Assembly (NCBI GenBank): GCA_002785215.1
Contig: PFMK01000051.1
Location: 1 to 17,690, forward strand
Length of the DNA: 17,690 nucleotides
From: Candidatus Gottesmanbacteria bacterium CG_4_10_14_0_8_um_filter_37_24
GTDB lineage: Bacteria > Patescibacteriota > Microgenomatia > 2-02-FULL-39-11
Reading direction: 5' to 3'
The notes below the pieces were generated by a model. The model worked only from the letters and a program-made list of their open reading frames with translations. It was not told where the DNA came from and ran no database searches. Made by a program: the position numbers and the translations under genes. Below, one piece after another: positions 6,895-12,219 of this stretch (its first letter is position 1; every line of letters starts with the position of its first letter).

Positions 6895-6943
6895 TCAATA
6901 ATAAAACTATGAAAAACATTAATCTGGTTGAAATATGCAACCA
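6878..6943 (-). ncRNA. Short leader or small RNA ahead of the purine block
   Basis: The promoter at 6950-6979 should start transcription near 6943. The predicted RNA opens with a hairpin (TGGTTG, 7-nt loop, CAACCA; 6943-6925), continues through a U-rich linker and ends in the terminator at 6894-6871, about 70 nt in all. I see no sequence able to pair with the terminator's 5' arm as a classical anti-terminator, and it matches no riboswitch I know. Protein- or ligand-dependent attenuation, or an independent small RNA, are both possible. Confidence 0.4.
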
Positions 6944-6949
6944 TATTTA

Positions 6950-6979
6950 ATCATACTACAAATTCCCGTATAATGTCAA
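6950..6979 (-). promoter_or_regulatory. Promoter of the purine leader
   Basis: Minus strand: TTGACA (6979-6974), 18-nt spacer, TATGAT (6955-6950). This is one of the best matches to a housekeeping consensus in the window. It diverges from the promoter of the glycosidase gene at 7061. Confidence 0.6.
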
Positions 6980-7043
6980 TTTTACATATATACTGTAACA
7001 ACTTTAGTATGTTTCAGTGTAAACACTTTGATTAATAATATTT

Positions 7044-7049
7044 TATAAT
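7044..7049 (+). promoter_or_regulatory. -10 element (TATAAT) of the glycosidase gene
   Basis: TATAAT ends 11 nt before ATG 7061, predicting a leader of only about 4-5 nt. No clear -35 is visible. AGTGT-AA-ACACT, a short inverted repeat at 7016-7027, lies just upstream and could be an operator. Confidence 0.5.
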
Positions 7050-7060
7050 TAATAGATTTT

Positions 7061-7885
7061 ATGCAGACGACCAAGCTTTTTTTTACCATAATTATATTTA
7101 TCCTGATTGGGATATTCCTTCTCGTAAAAGGAAAACAACCTAATGACGAAACACAGATTGTTCTACCAATCATTACATCGGTGACTTCTAATCCTGAAGA
7201 TAGACCGGACGTTAATCCAAATAATATCGAAATCACCTACGAAAACGATAAGTACGTAATAGATTACCTCCAAATTCCAAAAAGGGCAAAATTGAATTTA
7301 ATTGCTAATTTTGAAGAAAAAGAGTCCGGCCTTACCCTTGCAAATAAATTTAACTGTGACTATGCAATAAACGGAGGGTTTTACCAGAAAAATGATAAAC
7401 CGCTGGGACTTTTTATTACCAATGGGGAAAAATACGGAGAATTGACAGCAAGCAGCATTGCTAACGGATTTTTTTGGGAGGATAAAAACGGAGACAGGTT
7501 TATTGGAAAAAACTTGCCTGTCGATTTTAATAAGCAACAATTTATCCTGCAGACCGGGCCTTATATACACGCAGGAGAATATAAACTGAAGATGGTCAGG
7601 GATGAAAAATCCAGGAGAATGCTTCTTGCTGTTGACTCCGGCAACCTACTTTACTTCGTCTCTATTTATATGAAAGACAGTTTATATGAAGGTCCTTATC
7701 TTTCCGATGTTCCAAATATTTTTTCAAAAGAAGAAGTACAAAAAAAACTTAAGATAAACTCCCTACTAAACCTGGATGGCGGAACAGCTTCGTTTTTTTA
7801 TATGAAAGGCAATCAGAGTTACTACATTCTCTCAGAACTCACGTCAATAGGCAGCCTCTTTTGCCTTAATAATCCTCGTAATTAA
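7061..7885 (+). CDS. Anchored NAGPA-type phosphodiester glycosidase-domain protein
   Basis: 274 residues. An N-terminal uncleaved signal or membrane anchor (about 6-22) is followed by a short linker and an extracytoplasmic domain resembling the phosphodiester glycosidase (NAGPA) family. Motifs in order: AINGGFY (102-108) with KPLGLFITNGE just after, FILQTGPYI (161-169), R185-R186 leading into LLAVDSGNLLYF, and NLDGGTASFFY (237-247), the family's LDGGGSS-like signature. Members cleave sugar phosphodiester bonds in envelope polymers or glycoconjugates; the substrate here is unknown. It is divergently transcribed from the purine leader. Located outside the cell membrane, it fits the envelope-focused genes further right. 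ATG 7061 is supported by the adjacent -10. Confidence 0.8.
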   Translation: MQTTKLFFTIIIFILIGIFLLVKGKQPNDETQIVLPIITSVTSNPEDRPDVNPNNIEITYENDKYVIDYLQIPKRAKLNLIANFEEKESGLTLANKFNCDYAINGGFYQKNDKPLGLFITNGEKYGELTASSIANGFFWEDKNGDRFIGKNLPVDFNKQQFILQTGPYIHAGEYKLKMVRDEKSRRMLLAVDSGNLLYFVSIYMKDSLYEGPYLSDVPNIFSKEEVQKKLKINSLLNLDGGTASFFYMKGNQSYYILSELTSIGSLFCLNNPRN

Positions 7886-7981
7886 CAAATTCTTGTCTTG
7901 TCTATTGACAATAAAATACCCCTGGTGCTTCAATAGGAGTATATATACCATTCTTACTGATCTCGACTTAGTCTGGACAGT

Positions 7982-8079
7982 TTAGAAGGGTTTATGTTGG
8001 AACATTTTAGATTTATGTTTCAGTATATACTGAAAAAACTCAGGTTTGAAATAAGTTTTTCCAGCATATACCCCTCTAA
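7982..8079. repeat. 98-bp imperfect palindrome, MITE-like
   Basis: Terminal arms of 21 bp match 18 of 21 when inverted: 7982-8002 (TTAGAAGGGTTTATG...) and 8059-8079 (...CATATACCCCTCTAA). Near the centre is a perfect 18-bp palindrome, TTTCAGTATATACTGAAA (8018-8035). The outer 14 bp TAGAAGGGTTTATG recurs as part of a 23-bp near-copy at 12150-12172. It occupies most of the 7886-8133 spacer. No coding capacity. Confidence 0.65.
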
Positions 8080-8114
8080 TCAGCTATTGCAACCATTCCG
8101 GTTGCAAACCTGAG
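8039..8114 (+). repeat. Nested inverted repeats upstream of the 555-residue membrane protein
   Basis: CTCAGGTTTG (8039-8048) is the exact inverse of CAAACCTGAG (8105-8114). Inside, TTGCAACC (8087-8094) pairs perfectly with GGTTGCAA (8100-8107) across a 5-nt loop. The two stems share bases 8105-8107, so the full forms are mutually exclusive. The inner stem includes the candidate -35 at 8102-8107. It could be an RNA switch if transcribed from further upstream, or a protein-binding site. Confidence 0.5.
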
Positions 8115-8129
8115 TAAGATGGGTATACC
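8102..8129 (+). promoter_or_regulatory. Candidate promoter of the 555-residue membrane protein
   Basis: TTGCAA (8102-8107), 16-nt spacer, TATACC (8124-8129), ending 4 nt before ATG 8134. It supports ATG 8134 as a near-leaderless start rather than ATG 8119, which would lie upstream of the -10. Confidence 0.4.
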
Positions 8130-8133
8130 TGCC

Positions 8134-9801
8134 ATGATCAACCAAGAGATTCTTGATTACGTGAAAAATGAAACAAGAAAGGGGAAAACGAGAGAAGAGC
8201 TGGAAAAATCTCTTCTTGCTGTTGGCTGGAAAAAAGAAGACGTAGACCAAATTTTCCAGACAAATCCTCAAATACCCACATTTCAAACAACACCCAGTTT
8301 TCCTACAGGTCAACCCCATTATTCCCAGAACACAACATCAAATAATGCTGTAGTAAAATCCATTTCCACAGATTTTTCCAGTCCTGTTCATAAAAAAGGA
8401 CACAAATCCCTATTTATTTTTTCAATAATTATTACGGTCATATTACTTCTTCTTGGTTCGTCGACTTTACTTCTGGCATATGACAAAATACCTTTACCTG
8501 AATCACAGTTTAAGAATCAGATTTCAGAGCTTGTCATGAGCGTACCCTTCCTGCCAAAAACACCAAAATATATTCTTAATGCCGCCATTTCAGCACAGAA
8601 GAAACTGACCAGAATGAGTGTTGATTTCTCTTTGGCAGCCTCATCAAAAGGTCTTTCCTCTACCCTGAATTCAACCATGGGATTAAACCAACTTGATCTC
8701 GCCCTTAAAGGATCACTGGATTATACGGACAAGAAAAACCCGTTATTACTCCTGAATCTTCCTGTGACTAAAGATTTTAACCTGGATTTGAGACTAAAAG
8801 ACAAGATTTCCTATTTTAAGATCAATAAGTTCCCCCAAAATTTACTTTCGCTAACCGGCATGGACAAAGATAAGATCACTCCTTTTTTTGACAAATGGAT
8901 TTATTATGATGCCACTCCCTTGGAAACTGAAGCTAGAAAAAATCTGGACAATTACTCAAACAACCAGTCTCCTCAAAATGAATTGACCCAAAAAACACTA
9001 TCATATTTGTTAAACGATGAAATCCTGCCGAACATTAAGATGTCCGGAGATAAAATCGGCAATTTTGATACTTATAAAATGCATCTGACTGTAACCAAAG
9101 ATATGCTTGACAGAATCATGGATAAACTGGCCCAAGATTATAACACTAATAAAACAGGAAAAATTACGGAAGACCAAAAACCATCCAAATATATTGACGA
9201 CTTCAATATTGATGCCTGGTTTGACAAAAACGAATATTATCTAAGACAAATTGTGGTGATGTTAAAAGCCAGAGCCCCAAAAACACAATCCATGTCAATA
9301 ATAGACAGTACACCGCTAAAGGACCTGGAAGATGATACTTTCGATTTTGTCATTGTTCTAAAGCAGGCGGATTTCAATAAACCGTTTACAGTAGAGATCC
9401 CTTCTCAATCGGAAAAACTGGAAGACGTTGTCAGCGCTTTCATGGAAAGCTCGGGACTTTTAAGCGGCCAAAAAAATGCCATTTATTCTTCTGTTAAGTC
9501 TGATATAAATCAGTTGGAAAATGCCACTCTACGTTACTATACTGTAAAAATGGTTCTGCCAAAATCACTTGATGATTTGGCAGAGGCAGGAGAAATTATG
9601 AAGACCTCAGTCACTCGATTTAATAATGAACAAATCTACCTGAAAACTATCCAAAATGGGGAAAAGGTATTTATTTATACCCTGACTGAGGATCCGAACA
9701 ACATAACCAGCCCGTTTTTTAGCATCACCATATCAAAAAACGGTTCTTCAATCGAAAAGAATTATTCCAAATCAGAAATCGATATAATCATCAAGAATTG
9801 A
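8134..9801 (+). CDS. Single-pass membrane protein of unknown function
   Basis: 555 residues; not a family I can name. A helical N-terminal domain of about 40 residues (MINQEILDYV... to ...WKKEDVDQIF) resembles the short UBA/SHOCT-like modules seen at the N-termini of CPR membrane proteins. Next come a Pro/Thr/Ser/Gln linker (about 42-90), one membrane helix (about 92-115) and some 440 residues of polar, probably extracytoplasmic sequence. The latter has strand-rich stretches such as DAWFDKNEYYLRQIVVMLKA. No cysteine or catalytic motif stands out. ATG 8134 is preferred over ATG 8119 because the conserved-looking module begins there and the candidate -10 lies between the two. Preceded by a structured spacer and followed by the CMP-kinase-like gene with its own promoter. 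Confidence 0.75.
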   Translation: MINQEILDYVKNETRKGKTREELEKSLLAVGWKKEDVDQIFQTNPQIPTFQTTPSFPTGQPHYSQNTTSNNAVVKSISTDFSSPVHKKGHKSLFIFSIIITVILLLLGSSTLLLAYDKIPLPESQFKNQISELVMSVPFLPKTPKYILNAAISAQKKLTRMSVDFSLAASSKGLSSTLNSTMGLNQLDLALKGSLDYTDKKNPLLLLNLPVTKDFNLDLRLKDKISYFKINKFPQNLLSLTGMDKDKITPFFDKWIYYDATPLETEARKNLDNYSNNQSPQNELTQKTLSYLLNDEILPNIKMSGDKIGNFDTYKMHLTVTKDMLDRIMDKLAQDYNTNKTGKITEDQKPSKYIDDFNIDAWFDKNEYYLRQIVVMLKARAPKTQSMSIIDSTPLKDLEDDTFDFVIVLKQADFNKPFTVEIPSQSEKLEDVVSAFMESSGLLSGQKNAIYSSVKSDINQLENATLRYYTVKMVLPKSLDDLAEAGEIMKTSVTRFNNEQIYLKTIQNGEKVFIYTLTEDPNNITSPFFSITISKNGSSIEKNYSKSEIDIIIKN

Positions 9802-9820
9802 AGTCTCACCTTCCGTTCCC

Positions 9821-9849
9821 TTGTACTTTCTTATGACTTTCAGTAATAT
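9821..9849 (+). promoter_or_regulatory. Promoter of the CMP-kinase-like gene
   Basis: TTGTAC (9821-9826), 17-nt spacer, TAATAT (9844-9849), then 6 nt to ATG 9856. The geometry predicts transcription starting at the start codon. This is one of the clearest leaderless promoters here and fixes the start at 9856 instead of ATG 9877. Confidence 0.6.
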
Positions 9850-9855
9850 TACCCT

Positions 9856-10413
9856 ATGGTCAAACCCTATACCCCAATGAAGTATAAAAATATCACAATC
9901 TCAGGCCAGGCTGCGAGCGGAGCTACAACACTTTCCAAAAGTCTCGCCAGTAAGCTGGATTGGAAACTTATAAATGCCGGAGAACTGGTAAGACAATACG
10001 TTAAAGAAAAAGGTATCTTGCTGGAAAACACCAGTCAAACCCCAGACCGGTATCATCTGGAACTGGATAAATTTATCGCAGACAAGTTAAGAACAGAAAA
10101 ACAGCTTATCGTCGAATCCTGGTTATCCGGCTTTGACGCAAAGAATATTCCCGGTGTATTTAAAATACTGGTTATCTGCCCTGAAGACGCAGTTAGAATA
10201 GACAGATTGGTAAATAGAGATAAAATGACTATAGATGAGGCGAAATATCATCTGAAAATAAGGGAAAAAGAAAATCTATCCAAATGGGAAAAGTTATACC
10301 ATACAATTGATTTTTGGAATCCCAGCCTCTTTGATCTTGTCGTAAATACTTATGAAAACGGGCCTGTGGAAACCTTAAACATCGCTTTGAAAACGCTGGA
10401 ATATACTAGATAG
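9856..10413 (+). CDS. Cytidylate kinase-like P-loop protein (archaeal-type)
   Basis: 185-residue nucleotide kinase-like protein resembling archaeal-type (d)CMP kinases. The P-loop reads ISGQAASGATTLSK (about 14-27), where the usual Walker A lysine is replaced by alanine; archaeal CMP kinases similarly have GSGTT. KLINAGELVRQYVKEKGI follows, as in the CMP-binding region of that group. VESWL is a likely Walker B-like segment, and the lid carries DRLVNRDKMTIDEAKYHLKIRE with several arginines. The C-terminal DFWNPSLFDLVVNT matches the family's I-x-D-x-S-x-[YF]-D-L-V-I-N-T ending. It probably phosphorylates CMP/dCMP or a related nucleotide; catalytic competence with alanine in the P-loop is untested. 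It converges on dtd with a 5-bp gap. Confidence 0.75.
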   Translation: MVKPYTPMKYKNITISGQAASGATTLSKSLASKLDWKLINAGELVRQYVKEKGILLENTSQTPDRYHLELDKFIADKLRTEKQLIVESWLSGFDAKNIPGVFKILVICPEDAVRIDRLVNRDKMTIDEAKYHLKIREKENLSKWEKLYHTIDFWNPSLFDLVVNTYENGPVETLNIALKTLEYTR

Positions 10414-10418
10414 AAAGG

Positions 10419-10874
10419 TTATTTACTTAATTCATCACTATCAAGCATTATTGTCACCGGACCATCGTTTACGATCTCAAGCAGCATATACGCCCCAAAT
10501 TCTCCGGTCTGTACATTTTTTACTCCTAATTTTCTCAGTTGCGCGACAAAATGCAGATATAGATTTTTTGCTAACTCCGGCTTGGCAGCTTTTATAAATG
10601 ACGGTCTGCGACCTCCCTTGCAGTCTGCATAGAGAGTAAACTGGGAAACAACAAGTATGCCTCCCTCTTTATCTTCAACGGATAAATTCATCTTGTCGTT
10701 TACGTCAGACATAATCCGTAAATTGACGGTTTTTTCTGCCAAAACTTCTGCTTCCCTTTCGCTGTCACCTTCCCTAACTCCCAATAAAATTACATAACCC
10801 TTTTCTATTTCCCCGATCATTTTTTGATTTATGGTGACTTTTCCCGATAAAACTCTCTGTATTAAAGCTCTCAT
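10419..10874 (-). CDS. dtd: D-aminoacyl-tRNA deacylase
   Basis: 151-residue DTD, which removes D-amino acids (and glycine mischarged on tRNA-Ala) from tRNA, a proofreading step in translation. It starts with the family's MRALIQRVLSGKVTI and contains SQFTLYAD (77-84), GRRPSF (88-93) and the cross-subunit NDGPVT (136-141) with its Gly-Pro motif. The length is standard for the family. It is a short monocistronic gene or the distal gene of a unit with the CvpA-CAP gene; the 212-bp spacer between them, with low-complexity sequence and a hairpin element, argues for separate transcription. No Shine-Dalgarno is seen before the ATG. Confidence 0.96.
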   Translation of the reverse strand: MRALIQRVLSGKVTINQKMIGEIEKGYVILLGVREGDSEREAEVLAEKTVNLRIMSDVNDKMNLSVEDKEGGILVVSQFTLYADCKGGRRPSFIKAAKPELAKNLYLHFVAQLRKLGVKNVQTGEFGAYMLLEIVNDGPVTIMLDSDELSK

Positions 10875-10875
10875 A

Positions 10876-10985
10876 ATATAATCTCAAATCTTAAAGTTTA
10901 AATGTCAAAACCAAATCTTTAAATCTAAAATCTAAACTATAAGATTTTATTAATTTACGGTTTTGAGTTTTGCGTTTTAAGTTTC
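10876..10985. repeat. Low-complexity AT-rich spacer with imperfect inverted repeat
   Basis: The spacer upstream of dtd is made of recurring AAATCT/TTAAA-type words. A segment from about 10891 (CTTAAAG...TCAAAACC) is partly self-complementary (17 of 23 positions) to one near 10958-10980 (GGTTTTGAG...TTTTAAG). The word TTTTGAG recurs in spacers at 2617-2688 and 16980-17011. No gene or RNA is recognisable. Confidence 0.45.
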
Positions 10986-10986
10986 A

Positions 10987-11111
10987 ATCTGTAAATTCCT
11001 GAACAAACCCCATATTATGCTTCCTTTGTTTCGTGGTTTACATCCACGCAAACAAAGAGCGCAAATACGGGGCAAGCATCTCTCTTTTAATCAGTAAATT
11101 CCTGCACAAAC
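10987..11111. repeat. Hairpin element flanked by 22-bp direct repeats
   Basis: Direct repeats at 10987-11008 and 11090-11111 are 20 of 22 identical (core GTAAATTCCTG). Between them lies an imperfect palindrome, about 11008-11073, with a core stem CTTTGTTTCGTGG (11024-11036), 7-nt loop, and CCACGCAAACAAAG (11044-11057, one bulged C). The right repeat encodes the last residues of the CvpA-CAP protein (FVQEFTD-stop). The left repeat encodes the same residues in the minus strand, also followed by a stop. This looks like a small insertion or duplication at the 3' end of the gene. Confidence 0.6.
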
Positions 11112-12103
11112 ATCTCTCCGTATATCCCTCCATCAATAACGCCAATGCCTACTTTTTTGAAATCCGGGGAGAGAATATTTGCTTTATGTCCCGGAGAGTT
11201 CATGAGTCCCTGATGAGCCAGTTCCACATTTGGAGCTAAAGCAAGATTCTCACCGGCAGCATTAAATATTATGTTTGCTTTTTCCATCCGGTCGAAAGGG
11301 GATAAACCATCGGGACTGTAATGTGAAAAAAATCCTTTGGCGAACATTTCTGCAGCATAACTTCTGGCAAGACCGCGCAGCTGTGTTGATAGAATAAGTC
11401 TGGACAAACCATTCTTTTCTCTTTCCTTGTTTACCATATCAAACATGGCGATCTCTGCTTGTTCGTTTATCTTGACGTCATTTTGAGTAAAATGAAGTTC
11501 TACCTTGTCATTTGATTGAAGATTCGGATTTACCGTCAGAAAAGTTAAAGTCTCATTTACTGCTTGGCCGAAGATTATATTCAGTTGTCTTTCTACTCTT
11601 TGAGTCTTTGAGACGAGCACGTTTCCTATTTTCGCGGAAATAATATCTTTCTTTACCCATCCGCTTACAGGCAAAACAATAATTAGCGTCAGGAAAAAAG
11701 CCACAAACGTCAAAGCTTCGCCCATCGCGGGTATAAAACCAAATAGCCTATTTGCCAAAACAAAAGATGATCTCCAACCGTTTTTATGAAGCTTTTCCCA
11801 TATTACCGGGAAAAACCGCCGGTATAATTGCTGAACTAAAAAAGTAAAAATGATCTCCATGATAAAACCGCCGAGCAGGAAACCTAATGCATTGGCCATT
11901 CCCATGGGAAGGCTAAAATTTAATACAAGAAAAGCCCCGATAAAACTATAGAGCTTAAGAGCAACGATAAAAGAGATGATGAAGCCTGTAAGATCAATCA
12001 GGCCTAAAATAAACCCTCTTTTCCACCCTTCAAATAAATAAACAAGGAGGATAAGTATTATAATTAAATCAATCCAATTGCCTTTCAGCGAAGGAACATT
12101 CAT
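11087..12103 (-). CDS. CvpA-like membrane domain fused to a CAP/SCP domain
   Basis: 338 residues. The N-terminal half has about four hydrophobic helices (near 11-24, 29-51, 68-92 and 125-148) and resembles CvpA/colicin V production proteins, with the early WKRGFILGLIDLTGF motif. After a linker comes a CAP (YkwD-like) domain with the family's four active-site-like residues: H261 in FSHYSPDG, E285 in AGENLA, E294, and H306 in NSPGHKANIL. CAP domains of this type are secreted or surface proteins of largely unknown biochemistry; here the domain would be displayed outside, tethered by the CvpA-like part. It is divergent from the penicillin-binding protein genes, with shared operator-like repeats between. 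Its last codons are duplicated downstream. Confidence 0.88.
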   Translation of the reverse strand: MNVPSLKGNWIDLIIILILLVYLFEGWKRGFILGLIDLTGFIISFIVALKLYSFIGAFLVLNFSLPMGMANALGFLLGGFIMEIIFTFLVQQLYRRFFPVIWEKLHKNGWRSSFVLANRLFGFIPAMGEALTFVAFFLTLIIVLPVSGWVKKDIISAKIGNVLVSKTQRVERQLNIIFGQAVNETLTFLTVNPNLQSNDKVELHFTQNDVKINEQAEIAMFDMVNKEREKNGLSRLILSTQLRGLARSYAAEMFAKGFFSHYSPDGLSPFDRMEKANIIFNAAGENLALAPNVELAHQGLMNSPGHKANILSPDFKKVGIGVIDGGIYGEMFVQEFTD

Positions 12104-12131
12104 ATAATTATCTAAACTCTTCTTAACCGTA

Positions 12132-12189
12132 TTCCAATTAAATCGGAATCAGTCTAGAAGGGTTTATGCCGGTCCCGATTAAATCGGGA
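12132..12189. promoter_or_regulatory. Paired 17-bp inverted repeats, candidate operators
   Basis: TCCCGATTAAATCGGGA (12173-12189) is a perfect 8-1-8 inverted repeat. A related copy, TTCCAATTAAATCGGAA (12132-12148), has one arm mismatch and starts 41 bp earlier, close to four helical turns. The downstream copy covers the -35 region of the first penicillin-binding protein gene. Both lie in the divergent spacer shared with the CvpA-CAP gene, so one regulator could control both. Confidence 0.5.
12150..12172 (+). repeat. Solo arm of the dispersed TAGAAGGGTTTATG repeat
   Basis: These 23 bp match 7978-8000 at 20 positions; all three differences are C/T transitions. It sits between the two operator-like inverted repeats. 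Confidence 0.6.
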
Positions 12190-12200
12190 TCAATATATTG

Positions 12201-12206
12201 TATAAT
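12201..12206 (+). promoter_or_regulatory. -10 element (TATAAT) of the first penicillin-binding protein gene
   Basis: A perfect TATAAT lies 13 nt before ATG 12220, predicting a leader of about 6 nt. The -35 region (12178-12183) is a poor match to consensus and lies inside the inverted repeat at 12173-12189. This supports ATG 12220 over ATG 12166, which is upstream of the promoter. Confidence 0.55.
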
Positions 12207-12219
12207 AGAAAACCAAATT

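Noticed and set aside
6878..6943. Purine, preQ1 or other known riboswitch in the leader of the purine block
   Set aside because: Too short for a purine riboswitch three-way junction plus terminator, and the hairpin loop and A-rich tail of preQ1-I are absent.
6982..7236. 84-codon minus-strand frame across the divergent promoter region
   Set aside because: It runs antisense through the N-terminus of the glycosidase and over the -10; composition is unlike protein.
8119..8133. Upstream start (ATG 8119) for the 555-residue membrane protein
   Set aside because: It lies before the candidate -10, and the conserved-looking N-terminal module starts at ATG 8134.
11033..11239. 68-codon plus-strand frame at the end of the CAP gene
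   Set aside because: Antisense to the CAP domain and the hairpin element; no protein-like features.
12166..12219. Upstream start (ATG 12166) for the first penicillin-binding protein
   Set aside because: The 18 extra residues span the inverted repeat and the TATAAT promoter; ATG 12220 starts with the expected basic cytoplasmic tail.
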